DNA from: JACDAN01 sp963834825
Lineage (GTDB): Bacteria > Actinomycetota > Thermoleophilia > Gaiellales > Gaiellaceae
Direction: 5' to 3'
DNA length: 64,000 bases
Assembly (NCBI GenBank): GCA_963834825.1
Contig: CAWICZ010000014.1
Location: 434,001 to 498,000, forward strand
In this document: positions 15,428 to 24,369 of the stretch, in pieces
How the letters are laid out: each line of letters opens with the position of its first letter
Numbering within the stretch: the first letter of the stretch is position 1
The notes under the pieces: model-generated
What the model saw: the letters and a program-made list of their open reading frames with translations, nothing else
Database searches by the model: none
What the model was told of the DNA's origin: nothing
Made by a program: the position numbers and the translations under genes

Positions 15428-16342
15428 GTGATGCCCCAACGCGCACTCGGGGTCGACGTCGGCGGTACGAAGATCCTCGCGGGGGTCGTCGACCGCGAGG
15501 GGACGGTGGAGCGCCGCGAGGAGCGGCTGACGCCGCACTCCTCTCAGCAGGAGCTGCTCGAGGCGCTCGACGAGGTTGTGGAGAAGCTGCTCGGCGACGA
15601 CGTCGCGGCCCTCGGCTTCGGGTTACCTTCGACGATCGATCAGCGGGCCGGTCGGGTCGTCGCGTCGGTCCATATCCCGCTCCACGGGGTGGACTTTCGA
15701 GATCGCATGAGGGACCGGTTCCGGCTGCCGGTCGGGCTCGACAACGACGCGAACGCCGCGGCGATCGCCGAGTGGCGGCTCGGGGCGGCCCGGGGCGCCT
15801 CCTTCGTCGTCATGCTGACACTCGGGACCGGGATCGGCGGTGGCCTGATTCTCGGCGGGCAGCCGTACCGGGGCTGGACGGGAGCGGCCGCCGAGCTCGG
15901 CCATATCGTCCTCGACTACGGCGGTCGGCCTTGTGGCGAGGGCTGCGCCGGACACGGACACTTCGAGGCGCTGGCCGCCGGAAAGGTCGCGGACGAGGCC
16001 GCCCGCCGCCGTTTCGGAGAGGGTGCAGACGCCCGTCGGCTGGTCGCCGAGGCTCGGGCGGGCGATCAGGGAGCGCGGGAGGATCTCGCCGAGATCGGCC
16101 GGCGGCTCGGAGCGGGGCTCGGCTCGCTCGTCAACATCTTCGACCCCGAGGTGATCGTGCTCGGCGGCGGCTTCGCGGAAGCCGATGAGCTGGTGCTCGA
16201 TCCGGCGCGCGAGACGCTGGCCGTCGAGGCGCTCCCTCCAGGCCGAGATCATGTTCGGGTCGAATGGGCCGAGCTGGGACCCGATGCCGGGATGATCGGA
16301 TCGGCGCTCGTCGGGTTCGAGGCTCTCGACGCGGAGAGCTAA
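15428..16342 (+). CDS. ROK-family sugar kinase, probable glucokinase
   Basis: A 304-residue ROK kinase. The ATP-binding loop is GVDVGGTKILAGVVD, the catalytic region is LPVGLDNDANAAAIAEWR, and TLGTGIGGGLILGG follows. The ROK zinc site appears as ELGHIVLDYGGRPCGEGCAGHGH. The ELGH and DNDAN motifs fit glucokinase or a related hexose kinase; the exact sugar is not certain. The start is GTG 15428 (ATG 15431 is an alternative). Repeat copy 3 follows the TAA directly. Confidence 0.9.
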   Translation: MMPQRALGVDVGGTKILAGVVDREGTVERREERLTPHSSQQELLEALDEVVEKLLGDDVAALGFGLPSTIDQRAGRVVASVHIPLHGVDFRDRMRDRFRLPVGLDNDANAAAIAEWRLGAARGASFVVMLTLGTGIGGGLILGGQPYRGWTGAAAELGHIVLDYGGRPCGEGCAGHGHFEALAAGKVADEAARRRFGEGADARRLVAEARAGDQGAREDLAEIGRRLGAGLGSLVNIFDPEVIVLGGGFAEADELVLDPARETLAVEALPPGRDHVRVEWAELGPDAGMIGSALVGFEALDAES

Positions 16343-16504
16343 GTGCCCCGCCCAGCGATGCATGCCGGCTTCTGGCTCGCGATCACGCGGCGCCAGAGCC
16401 CAGCCTCCTCCTCACCAAGGCTGTCCAGCCTTGCCTCGTCGGAGTGCGGCCTCTGGCTTGGTGCTCGCGACCCAGAATCCCGGCGGCATCACTGGACGGG
16501 GCAC
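16343..16504 (+). repeat. Palindromic hairpin element, copy 3
   Basis: A 162-bp copy beginning directly after the TAA of the ROK gene. The ends are GTGCCCCGCCCAGCGATGC and GCATCACTGGACGGGGCAC. Position 15 is a G-C pair (16357/16490) where copy 1 has A-T, again compensatory. A TAG follows its right end, and rsmI starts 3 bp later at GTG 16508. Confidence 0.95.
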
Positions 16505-16507
16505 TAG

Positions 16508-17314
16508 GTGCCCCTAGCGGTCTGCGCCACGCCGATCGGCAATCTCGAGGACGTCACGTTGCGGGTGCTTGCCGAGCTTCGCGACGCGGACCTCATCCTG
16601 TGTGAGGACACGCGCCGGACACGGAAGCTGCTCGAGCGGCACGGCATCGAGGGGCGTCTCCAGAGCTACCACGAGCACAACGAGGCCAAGAGGACGGCGG
16701 AGGTGCTGCCGCGGCTGGAGGCGGGGGAGCGGATCGCTCTCGTCAGCGACGCGGGGATGCCGGCGGTCAGCGATCCGGGCGCGCGGTTGATCGAAGCGGC
16801 AGTGAAGGCGGGCGTGCCCGTGACCGTGCTACCGGGTCCGTCGGCGATCGAGACAGCGCTGGTCGTGAGCGGATTCGGCACAGATCGGTTTCAGTTTCTT
16901 GGCTATCTGCCGCGGGCGGAGGGCGAGCGGAAGGCCATGTGGGACGAGCTCGCGCAGTGGCCTCACGCCGTCGTGGCGTTCGAGTCGCCCCAGCGTGTCG
17001 GCGCCGCCCTCGCGAGTCTCGCCGCGGCGCTCCCCGAGCGGCGAGTGGCCGTCTGCCGCGAGCTGACGAAGCGGTTCGAGGAGGTCGTACGGGGGCCCGT
17101 GAACGAGGTCGTTGAGCGGTTCTCGGGCGACGTGAAAGGTGAGATCACGCTCGTGATCGGCCCGGCCGACGTGGGGCCGAGCACCGACGAGGACGAGGCG
17201 GCGGCGGCAGTCGCCGACCTCGTCGCCGCCGGCTCGTCGCGGCGGAGCGCGGCGGACATCGTCGCCCGGCTGACGGGCGTCGCTCGCAATCGCCTCTACC
17301 GGCGCTCGCTGTAG
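16508..17314 (+). CDS. rsmI: 16S rRNA (cytidine-1402-2'-O)-methyltransferase RsmI
   Basis: A 268-residue tetrapyrrole-methylase-fold enzyme. It opens VCATPIGNLEDVTLRVLAEL and contains CEDTRRTRKLL, ALVSDAGMPAVSDPGARLI and VLPGPSAIETALVVSG, all RsmI signatures. It methylates the ribose of C1402 in the 30S decoding centre. GTG 16508 lies 3 bp after repeat copy 3 and has no Shine-Dalgarno sequence, so how it is translated is unclear. Confidence 0.96.
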   Translation: MPLAVCATPIGNLEDVTLRVLAELRDADLILCEDTRRTRKLLERHGIEGRLQSYHEHNEAKRTAEVLPRLEAGERIALVSDAGMPAVSDPGARLIEAAVKAGVPVTVLPGPSAIETALVVSGFGTDRFQFLGYLPRAEGERKAMWDELAQWPHAVVAFESPQRVGAALASLAAALPERRVAVCRELTKRFEEVVRGPVNEVVERFSGDVKGEITLVIGPADVGPSTDEDEAAAAVADLVAAGSSRRSAADIVARLTGVARNRLYRRSL

Positions 17315-17320
17315 CCATCT

Positions 17321-17349
17321 TTGACAACAGCCGATCCACCTGCTACGTT
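17321..17349 (+). promoter_or_regulatory. Consensus promoter for the M23 peptidase gene
   Basis: TTGACA (17321-17326), a perfect -35, and TACGTT (17344-17349) are separated by exactly 17 bp. The ATG at 17358 is 8 nt beyond the -10, so transcription should begin at or next to the start codon and give a leaderless mRNA. Confidence 0.75.
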
Positions 17350-17357
17350 CGTCGGCG

Positions 17358-18638
17358 ATGTTGACGAAGATGACAACGACAGGCCTGCTGCTCGCCCTGG
17401 CGATCGTCGTGCCTGCCCCCGCATCGGCCTGGACTTGGCCGGCCGATGGCACGGTGCTGCGCGGCTTCGACTTCGGCGGGCCTGAGTACCAGGAGCGAGG
17501 ACATACGGGGGTCGATGTGGGCGGCGAGGCGGGAGCCGCCGTCTCCGCGCCGGCCGGCGGACGAGTCTCATTCGCCGGACGGCTGCCCACGCACGGCCAC
17601 ACCGTCACGCTCCGGACACCCGACGGCTACGCCGTCACGCTCCTTCACTTGGGCTCGATCCAGGTCAGTCCGGACGACGATGTTGCCGAAGGCGAACGCG
17701 TAGGGACGATCGGTCCCTCTGGCGACCCCGAGCACGACACGCCGTATGTCCATCTCGGCATCAGGCGCGCAGACGACCCGAAGGGCTACGTCGATCCGCT
17801 CAGCCTGCTGCCGCAGCGTCGCGTTGTGGTCCCGCCTGCTTCGCCCCCTGCTTCGACCGCACCCGTGGAGACGTCCGCGCCGCGGGATGCTCAGCCGACT
17901 CCGATGGTCTCCGAAGCAGCCGCGCCCGCGGAACTACCCGCTTTCGAGCGTCAGCCTGCGACTTCGAGGGCGGTCGGCTCGCCTGCAGGTGCGGTTCGCC
18001 GTGGACGAGCCGACACGTCGACGGTGAAGACACCAGTTCACGAGGCGGCTCCGTCCGTGTTGCCTCGACCGCGGGCCCGCGGACGCCGAGCGGGTCGAGC
18101 GGAGGCTGTCACGCCCGTGCCCACTACGCGGCCTCGCCGTCTCGGTCGGCCCCGCGGGTCAGGTGCGACGGTTGCGGATCCCGCCTCGGCTCGGGCCTCC
18201 GTTCCCGTGCCGGTCGTAGCGGATACGTCGGAGTCGCCGGCCGAGCCGACGACTACGCCTGTCGATCAGGTCGCTCAGTCGACGGACAGGCCCCCGTGGG
18301 AGCTCGCCGGCGCCGCTCTGCTCGCCCTCGCCGGCGTCGTGCTCGTGCGCCGCCGTCGCGCGAACGACACGGATGCCGTTCGTAAGATGATCGAGCACCA
18401 GCCCACGAGACAGGAAGCCGCCGATGGCCGAACCGAAACACATCCTGATCGCCCCGGCATGGCCGTATGCGAACGGTCCACGCCACATCGGCCACGTTGC
18501 GAGCTTCGGGGTCCCGTCGGACGTGTTCGGGCGCTACCACCGCCTTCGCGGCAACCGCGTCCTCATGGTCAGCGGGACGGACGAGCACGGCACGCCGATC
18601 ATGGTCGCCGCCGACCAGGAAGGGCGCTCGCCCCGTGA
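17358..18638 (+). CDS. Secreted or membrane-anchored M23-family peptidase-like protein
   Basis: A signal peptide (GLLLALAIVVPAPASAW) precedes a LytM/M23 domain: GHTGVDVGGEAGAAVSAPAGG, HGHTVTLRTPDGYAVTLLHL and DTPYVHLGIRR. The active-site zinc ligand pattern HxxxD (GHTGVD) and HxH-like VHLG are partly visible. A long Pro/Ala/Arg-rich linker follows, then one transmembrane helix (AGAALLALAGVVL) and RRRR. The frame then continues 215 nt into metG, which is implausible; a TGA in the neighbouring frame just after the RRRR segment suggests the true end is near 18391 and that one base is missing. Confidence 0.8.
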   Translation: MLTKMTTTGLLLALAIVVPAPASAWTWPADGTVLRGFDFGGPEYQERGHTGVDVGGEAGAAVSAPAGGRVSFAGRLPTHGHTVTLRTPDGYAVTLLHLGSIQVSPDDDVAEGERVGTIGPSGDPEHDTPYVHLGIRRADDPKGYVDPLSLLPQRRVVVPPASPPASTAPVETSAPRDAQPTPMVSEAAAPAELPAFERQPATSRAVGSPAGAVRRGRADTSTVKTPVHEAAPSVLPRPRARGRRAGRAEAVTPVPTTRPRRLGRPRGSGATVADPASARASVPVPVVADTSESPAEPTTTPVDQVAQSTDRPPWELAGAALLALAGVVLVRRRRANDTDAVRKMIEHQPTRQEAADGRTETHPDRPGMAVCERSTPHRPRCELRGPVGRVRALPPPSRQPRPHGQRDGRARHADHGRRRPGRALAP

Positions 18639-20226
18639 AACGGCCGACCAGTACAGCGGAGTCATCCGGGAGGACCTCCGCGAGCTCGGGCTGACCTACG
18701 ACCTGTTCACCCGGACGACGACGCAGAACCACAGCCGCGTCACGCAGGACCTCTTCCGGACGCTCTACGACAAGGGCTACATCGTCGAGCAGACGATGCA
18801 GGTCGCCTTCTCGCAGTCGACCGGCAACACCCTGCCCGACCGCTACATCGAGGGCACGTGCCCGCACTGCGGCTTCGGCGAGGCGCGCGGCGACCAGTGC
18901 GACAACTGTGGCCGGCAGCTCGACCCCATCGACCTCATCAATCCGCGCTCGACGATCGACGGGCTCCCGCCGCTCTTTCGCGATACGGAGCACCTCTTCC
19001 TGGATCTTCCGGCCTTTGCCGACCAGCTTCGCGAGTGGATCTCGGCCCAGGAGCACTGGCGGCCGAACGTCCGCCGGTTCTCGCTCAACCTGCTGGACGA
19101 CCTGAAGCCCCGACCGGTGACCCGGGACCTCGACTGGGGAGTGCGGATCCCCGTGCCGGGCTACGAGGACGAGCGAAAGAGGATCTACGTCTGGTTCGAC
19201 GCTGTGATCGGCTACCTCTCGGCGAGCGTCGAGTGGGCCGCGGCAAGCGGGAATCCCGAGGCCTGGCGCGACTGGTGGCAGAACCCGGACTCGCGCCACT
19301 ACTACTTCATGGGCAAGGACAACGTCACCTTCCACACGGTCATCTGGCCGAGCATCCTGCTCGGCTACGGCTCGGGCGGGGAGCTCGGAGCCGGACGAGG
19401 CGATCTGGTACTGCCGTACGACGTCGTCTCGAGCGAGTTCCTGACGATGGAGGGCAAGCAGTTCAGCACGAGCCGGAATGTCGTGATCTACGTGCGCGAC
19501 GTTCTCAGCCGCTACGACCCGGACTCGCTTCGCTACTTCCTGATCGCCGCTGGGCCGGAGACGCAGGACACGGACTTCACCTGGGCCGAGTTCGTGCGCC
19601 GCAACAACGACGAGCTCGTCGCGACCTGGGGAAATCTCGTCAACCGGACGCTGACCAACGCACACCGCAACTTCGGAGCGGTGCCCGAGCCCGGACGGCT
19701 GCAGCCGGAGGACGAAGCGTTGCTCGCCTCGATTCCCGGCAAGTTCGACGAGGTCGGAGCGCAAATCGAGGCGGCCCGGTTCCGTGCTGCACTGTCGACC
19801 GCGATCGAGCTCGCGCGCGATGCGAACCGCTACTTGAACGACTCTGCGCCGTGGAAGGTGATCGACACCGACCGGGAGCGCGCCGGCACGATCCTCTACA
19901 CGGCGCTGCGGACCGTCGACAGCCTGAAGACACTTCTGACCCCGTTCCTGCCGTTCTCGTCTCAGACGCTCCACGAGCTCCTCGGATACGAGGGCTGGCT
20001 CGCCGGCCCGCTCGAGTTCCGCGAGGTGACGGAGAAGGGCGGGGACACGCATATCGTCCTCACCGGCGACTACGAGTCGTGGGTCGGTTCGTGGGCGCCG
20101 AGCGAGCTGCCGCCGGGGCGCGAGCTGCGCGAGCCGCGACCGCTCTTCAAGAAGCTCGATGCGCCGAAGGTCGTCGAGGCGGAGCTGGCCCGGCTCGAGC
20201 AGGCCGCGGAAGCCTCATCGGCGTGA
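18424..20226 (+). CDS. metG: Methionyl-tRNA synthetase
   Basis: A 600-residue class I synthetase. HIGH is literally present (GPRHIGHVASFG), and the KMSKS motif appears as GKQFSTSRN. The zinc knuckle is CPHCGFGEARGDQCDNC. The anticodon-binding helical domain follows (LVNRTLTNAHRNFG). No C-terminal tRNA-binding (EMAP-like) domain is present, as in many actinobacteria. It charges tRNA-Met in the cytoplasm. AGGAAG precedes ATG 18424. Its stop overlaps the tatD start (GTGA), the first of three such overlaps in metG-tatD-rsmA-ispE. Confidence 0.97.
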   Translation: MAEPKHILIAPAWPYANGPRHIGHVASFGVPSDVFGRYHRLRGNRVLMVSGTDEHGTPIMVAADQEGRSPRETADQYSGVIREDLRELGLTYDLFTRTTTQNHSRVTQDLFRTLYDKGYIVEQTMQVAFSQSTGNTLPDRYIEGTCPHCGFGEARGDQCDNCGRQLDPIDLINPRSTIDGLPPLFRDTEHLFLDLPAFADQLREWISAQEHWRPNVRRFSLNLLDDLKPRPVTRDLDWGVRIPVPGYEDERKRIYVWFDAVIGYLSASVEWAAASGNPEAWRDWWQNPDSRHYYFMGKDNVTFHTVIWPSILLGYGSGGELGAGRGDLVLPYDVVSSEFLTMEGKQFSTSRNVVIYVRDVLSRYDPDSLRYFLIAAGPETQDTDFTWAEFVRRNNDELVATWGNLVNRTLTNAHRNFGAVPEPGRLQPEDEALLASIPGKFDEVGAQIEAARFRAALSTAIELARDANRYLNDSAPWKVIDTDRERAGTILYTALRTVDSLKTLLTPFLPFSSQTLHELLGYEGWLAGPLEFREVTEKGGDTHIVLTGDYESWVGSWAPSELPPGRELREPRPLFKKLDAPKVVEAELARLEQAAEASSA

Positions 20227-20957
20227 TCGACACACACGCGCACCTGCATGCGTGCGCGGATCCACCTCTCGAGCTGGTCGAGCGTGCGCGTGCAGCAGGT
20301 GTCGACCGCGTGCTGGAGGTCGGCGCGTGGCCCGAGTCGTGGCAACAGGTGGCCGAGTTCTGCGCCCACACGGACGGCGTCTTTCCGATTCTCGGTGTCC
20401 ATCCGCACCGCGCCGGTGAGACAGACCCGGGCGCACTCGGGTCTCTGGCACCGCTCGATCCCGTCGCCATCGGCGAGACCGGGCTCGACTACTACCGCGA
20501 CTACGCGCCCCGCGATCTCCAGCGGCAGCTCTTCCAGGCTCACCTCGGGATCGCGGAGGAGCTGGCCAAGCCTGTCGTCATCCACTGTCGGGCGGCCGAT
20601 GCGGACGTGAGCCGAGCGCTCGCCGATTTTCAAGGGACGGTTGTCTTGCACTGCTTCTCGTCGCCAGGACTGCTCGACCCAGCGCTCGAACGGGGCTACT
20701 ACGTCTCGTTCGCCGGCAACGTCACCTACCCCAACGCGTACGACCTTCGGGCGGCGGCGCGTGCGATTCCGGCGGATCGGATCCTCGCCGAGACCGATAC
20801 TCCCTACCTCTCGCCGCAGCCGCGGCGCGGGCAGCCGAACGAGCCGGCCAACCTCGTCCACACAGTCGCATCACTCGCGGAGACGCGAGGCGAGGATCCC
20901 GACGAGCTCGCCGCCCGGATCGACGCGAACGCCTCCCTCGCTTTCGGCCTGCCGTGA
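20223..20957 (+). CDS. tatD: TatD-family metal-dependent DNase
   Basis: A 244-residue TIM-barrel hydrolase starting at GTG 20223 (4-nt overlap with metG). Metal-binding motifs are IDTHAHLHACAD, ILGVHPHRAGE, AIGETGLDYYRD, KPVVIHCRAAD and ILAETDTPYLSPQ. These form the usual TatD/YcfH site. The family has 3'-5' exonuclease activity and links to DNA repair; the cellular role here is not shown by the sequence. Its position between metG and rsmA is widespread in bacteria. Confidence 0.93.
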   Translation: MIDTHAHLHACADPPLELVERARAAGVDRVLEVGAWPESWQQVAEFCAHTDGVFPILGVHPHRAGETDPGALGSLAPLDPVAIGETGLDYYRDYAPRDLQRQLFQAHLGIAEELAKPVVIHCRAADADVSRALADFQGTVVLHCFSSPGLLDPALERGYYVSFAGNVTYPNAYDLRAAARAIPADRILAETDTPYLSPQPRRGQPNEPANLVHTVASLAETRGEDPDELAARIDANASLAFGLP

Positions 20958-21742
20958 GCGTGCCAGTGACACCGAGCAAGGAGCTCGGTCAGCACTTCCT
21001 CGTCGACGAGAACATCCTCGGCGTCATCGGCCGGCTCGCCGAGCTCGGGCCTGAGGACGTCGTCCTCGAAGTCGGGCCCGGCCTCGGTGGGCTCACCGAG
21101 TACCTCGCCGACCGCGTCGCGCACGTCGACGCTGTCGAGCTCGACCGTCGGCTCGCACCGCATCTCATGGACCGCTTCGGCGCACGCGGGAACGTCGAAC
21201 TCCGCTTCACGGACGCCGTATCGCTCGACCCCGGCGAGCTCGACCGGCCGCCGACGAAGCTGGTCTCGAACCTGCCGTACAACGTCGCGACGCCGATCGT
21301 CGTCGAGAGCATCGAGCGGTTCCCGACGATCCGGCACTGGACGGTGATGGTGCAACGGGAGGTCGCCGACCGGTTCTTCGCCGAGCCCCGGACGAAGGCG
21401 TACGGCGCTGTCTCCGTCCTGATTCAGCTAGCGGCCGAGAAAACCGGCTTCCACCCGGTCTCGCGAACGGTCTTCCGGCCGCCGCCGAACGTCGACTCGG
21501 CGCTGGTCGCGTTCAGGCGCCGCCCGCACCTCCCCGACGTCGCGTGGCCGGAGCTCAAGCGCGTCGTCGAAGCGTCCTTCGCGCACCGGCGCAAGCGGCT
21601 TCCGAACTCGCTCGAGCTGGCCGGGGTCGCCGAACGCGAGCGTGCGGGCGCAGCCCTCGAGAGCCTCGGCCGCGGCACGCAGGCCCGGGCCGAAGAGCTC
21701 GAGCCCGAGGAGTTCGTCCGGCTCACCGTCGCCCTACGGTGA
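20954..21742 (+). CDS. rsmA: 16S rRNA dimethyladenosine transferase RsmA (KsgA)
   Basis: A 262-residue enzyme. It begins KELGQHFLVDENILGVI, with SAM motif I EVGPGLGGLTEYLAD and the catalytic motif SNLPYNVATP. Further signatures are TVMVQREVADRF and VFRPPPNVDSALVAF. It dimethylates A1518 and A1519 of 16S rRNA late in 30S assembly. The GTG start overlaps tatD by 4 nt, and its stop overlaps ispE. Confidence 0.97.
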   Translation: MSVPVTPSKELGQHFLVDENILGVIGRLAELGPEDVVLEVGPGLGGLTEYLADRVAHVDAVELDRRLAPHLMDRFGARGNVELRFTDAVSLDPGELDRPPTKLVSNLPYNVATPIVVESIERFPTIRHWTVMVQREVADRFFAEPRTKAYGAVSVLIQLAAEKTGFHPVSRTVFRPPPNVDSALVAFRRRPHLPDVAWPELKRVVEASFAHRRKRLPNSLELAGVAERERAGAALESLGRGTQARAEELEPEEFVRLTVALR

Positions 21743-22530
21743 CCGAGCTTCTCGCCCCGGCGAAGATCAACCTCGCGCTCGTCGTCGGGCCGACGAGGCC
21801 GGACGGCCGCCATGAGGTTGCAACGGTGCTTCAGCGGATCTCGCTGGCCGACCGGATCGCGCTCGAGGCTTCGGACGAGCCTCGCGTCGAGGGCTTCGCC
21901 GAGGACACGCTCGTCGGACGAGCGCTCGAAGCACTCGCCGCTGCGGCTGGGACGCCCCCGCGCTGGCACGTGACGATCGACAAGCAGATTCCGGTCGCCG
22001 CCGGCCTCGGCGGAGGCAGCTCGGACGCCGCCGCCGCGCTCCGACTCGCGAACTGGACGCTCAACCGTCCTCAGAACGACCGCGTGCTCCACGCGCTGGC
22101 GGCCGACCTCGGCGCCGACGTGCCGTTCTTCCTGACGAGCGGGCCGCAGCTCGCCGAAGGCGACGGCACCCTCCTCAGCCCGCTCGACGTGCCCCAGGAC
22201 TACTGGATCCTGCTGCTGCTTCCACACGGTGAGCGCAAACAGTCCACCGCCGCGGTCTACGACGCCTTCAACGGCGAGAAGGGCTTCGACGGGCGCTGCG
22301 CCGCCCTGCTGCGCGCCCTTGCGCTGGGCGACCTCTCCGGGCTGCCACCCAACGATCTGGCGTCGTCGCCGCTGGCAGAGGAACTGCGTGCGCACGGGGC
22401 GTTCCGAGCGGACGTCTCGGGGGCGGGGCCGGCGGTCTACGGGCTGTTCGCGGAGCAGGCCGACGCCCTCGCGGCGCACGCCGCACTGTCCGGCGCGGGC
22501 CGAGCCTGGGTCGCGGCACCTGCCTGGTAG
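21739..22530 (+). CDS. ispE: 4-diphosphocytidyl-2-C-methyl-D-erythritol kinase
   Basis: A 263-residue GHMP kinase of the MEP isoprenoid pathway. The start is GTG 21739, overlapping rsmA by 4 nt. It opens LLAPAKINLALVVGPTRPDG and has the ATP loop PVAAGLGGGSSDAAAALR, then ADLGADVPFF and a C-terminal GHMP motif in VSGAGPAVYGLF. It phosphorylates CDP-methylerythritol. Its location after rsmA is conserved in many bacteria. Confidence 0.96.
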   Translation: MTELLAPAKINLALVVGPTRPDGRHEVATVLQRISLADRIALEASDEPRVEGFAEDTLVGRALEALAAAAGTPPRWHVTIDKQIPVAAGLGGGSSDAAAALRLANWTLNRPQNDRVLHALAADLGADVPFFLTSGPQLAEGDGTLLSPLDVPQDYWILLLLPHGERKQSTAAVYDAFNGEKGFDGRCAALLRALALGDLSGLPPNDLASSPLAEELRAHGAFRADVSGAGPAVYGLFAEQADALAAHAALSGAGRAWVAAPAW

Positions 22531-22540
22531 CTTGATTCGA

Positions 22541-22900
22541 GTGATGCTCGAACAGCCCGTTCTGGAGCACGGGACGACTCCGTCCCAGCGCTGGGTCCGC
22601 CGCTATCGGACACGAATCGCCGTTTGGATCGCCGTCGTCGAGGGGATCCTGCTCGTCTTCGGTCTCGTCAATCGCTGGGCCGTGCTGCTCGTCGCCGTCG
22701 CGTGCATCGGCCTCTACTTCGCCTTCGTCCGTCAGCTGCGTTCGCGGCTTGCTCGCGACGTCGGCTGGATCGCGGCGGTCTCACAGGCCCTGGTCGCGCT
22801 CCTGCCTATCCTCGTCATCCTCGTCGGGACGCTGGCGCTCATCGCCGTCGCAGCGCTGGCCGTGGTCGCGCTGATCTTCCTCATCGGTGACCGGCGGTAA
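22541..22900 (+). CDS. Small integral membrane protein
   Basis: About 119 residues from GTG 22541 (ATG 22544 is the alternative). Three hydrophobic helices are visible (IAVWIAVVEGILLVFGLV, AVLLVAVACIGLYFAFV, ALVALLPILVILVGTLALI...). A polar N-terminus carries VLEHGTTPSQRWVRRYR. Family unknown. TAGCTT at 22528-22533 lies 7 nt before the GTG, a leaderless arrangement, so it may be transcribed separately from ispE. Confidence 0.75.
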   Translation: MMLEQPVLEHGTTPSQRWVRRYRTRIAVWIAVVEGILLVFGLVNRWAVLLVAVACIGLYFAFVRQLRSRLARDVGWIAAVSQALVALLPILVILVGTLALIAVAALAVVALIFLIGDRR

Positions 22901-22929
22901 ACTGCTTCTCGTCCGTACCTTTTTAACCT

Positions 22930-23003
22930 TGGGGCGTAGCCAAGTGGTAAGGCAGCGGGTTTTGGTCCCGTGATCCCAGGTTCGAATCCTGGCGCCCCAG
23001 CCA
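22930..23003 (+). tRNA. tRNA-Gln (anticodon TTG)
   Basis: The acceptor stem TGGGGCG (22930-22936) pairs with CGCCCCA (22993-22999), followed by discriminator G and an encoded CCA (23001-23003). The D arm is GCCAAGTGGTAAGGC. The anticodon arm GCGGG-TTTTGGT-CCCGT carries TTG. The T arm has the invariant GGTTCGAATCC. The only tRNA in the window, placed between the small membrane protein and glmU. Confidence 0.97.
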
Positions 23004-23016
23004 TTCGGAAGCTCCA

Positions 23017-24369
23017 ATGACCAAATCGGGAGTCGCAGCCGTCGTCCTGGCAGGAGGCCTCGGAACACGCATGCGCTCCGACACGCCCAAGCATCTGCAC
23101 CCGCTGCTCGGCCGGCGGCTCGTTGACTGGGTCATCGCGGCCGCCGACGCCATCGAACCCGAGCCGCTCGTCGTCGTGGCCGGGCCGGACCATGCCGACG
23201 CCTTCGAGGGGCTCACCGTTGCGGTGCAGCACAAGCCGCTCGGGACGGGCGACGCGCTCGCCGCGGCCCGGCCGGCGCTCGAGCGCCACACCGGAGACGT
23301 GCTCGTGCTCGCCGGAGACGCCCCGCTGCTCCGCGGCGAGACGCTCCGCACGCTGCTCGAGACACACCGCGAGGCCCAGGCCGCCGCAACCGTGCTCACC
23401 TGCGAGGTGGAGGAGCCCGCCGAGTACGGCCGCATCGTCAGAGCCGAGGACGGCTCGATCAAGGCGATCGTCGAGGCCGTCGACGCGAGCGAAGCAGAAC
23501 GTGCAATCACGGAGGTCAACTCGTCGATCTACGTCTTCGACTCGGCGCAACTGTGGCCGGCGCTCGATCGGCTCGACCCGGCGAACGCGCAGGGCGAGCT
23601 GTACCTGACCGATGCCGTCCGCCTGCTGGTCGAGGACGGCGCACGCGTCGTGGCGCACGAAGCGGACTACGAGGAAGTCGCCGGCGTCAACACCCGGGTC
23701 GAGCTGGCTCAGGCGGCGGCCGTTCTGCGCGACCGGATCAACGAGGAGCACATGCTCGCGGGTGTCACGATCGTCGATCCGGGGACAACCTGGATCGAGC
23801 CGGAAGTCGCGCTCGAGCCCGACGCGACGATTCATCCCTTCACCGTCCTGCGCGGCCGGACCCGCATCGCCGGCGGCGCCGAGGTGGGGCCGCACGCCGT
23901 CGCCGTCGACGCCGAGATCGGCCCTCGTGTGCTGGTCGGTCCCTTCTGTTACCTTCGCCCCGGCACGGTTCTCGAGGCTGGCGCGAAGGCGGGCACGTTC
24001 GTGGAGATCAAAAACTCGCGCGTGGGCGAGGGGACGAAGATTCCGCATCTTTCCTACGTCGGTGATGCCGAGATCGGGGCGGGCACGAACGTCGGCGCCG
24101 GGAACATCACCGTCAACTACCCGCATGAGCCGGGCCGGCCGAAAAGTCGGACGAGAATCGGCGCCAACGTCAGGACCGGCGTCCAGAATGCGTTCGTTGC
24201 TCCGGTCGAGATTGGCGACGGCGCTTGGGTTGCGGCGGGCTCGGTCATCACGAAGGACGTCCCGCCGGGCGCGCTCGCAGTCGCAAGGGCGCGACAAGAG
24301 AACAAGGAGGGCTACGCCGCACGTGGACGTGACGGAGACGAAGACGGAGACCACGGTGACGACGACTGA
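23017..24369 (+). CDS. glmU: Bifunctional UDP-N-acetylglucosamine pyrophosphorylase / glucosamine-1-phosphate acetyltransferase
   Basis: A 450-residue two-domain enzyme. The uridylyltransferase domain starts VVLAGGLGTRMRSDTPKHLH and contains KPLGTGDALAAA. The C-terminal acetyltransferase is a left-handed beta helix of hexapeptide repeats (VEIKNSRVGEGTKIPHLSYV, GDAEIGAGTNVGAGNITVNY). It makes UDP-GlcNAc for peptidoglycan. The acidic tail (GDEDGDHGDDD) overlaps the start of prs; glmU-prs is a common actinobacterial pair. Confidence 0.97.
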   Translation: MTKSGVAAVVLAGGLGTRMRSDTPKHLHPLLGRRLVDWVIAAADAIEPEPLVVVAGPDHADAFEGLTVAVQHKPLGTGDALAAARPALERHTGDVLVLAGDAPLLRGETLRTLLETHREAQAAATVLTCEVEEPAEYGRIVRAEDGSIKAIVEAVDASEAERAITEVNSSIYVFDSAQLWPALDRLDPANAQGELYLTDAVRLLVEDGARVVAHEADYEEVAGVNTRVELAQAAAVLRDRINEEHMLAGVTIVDPGTTWIEPEVALEPDATIHPFTVLRGRTRIAGGAEVGPHAVAVDAEIGPRVLVGPFCYLRPGTVLEAGAKAGTFVEIKNSRVGEGTKIPHLSYVGDAEIGAGTNVGAGNITVNYPHEPGRPKSRTRIGANVRTGVQNAFVAPVEIGDGAWVAAGSVITKDVPPGALAVARARQENKEGYAARGRDGDEDGDHGDDD

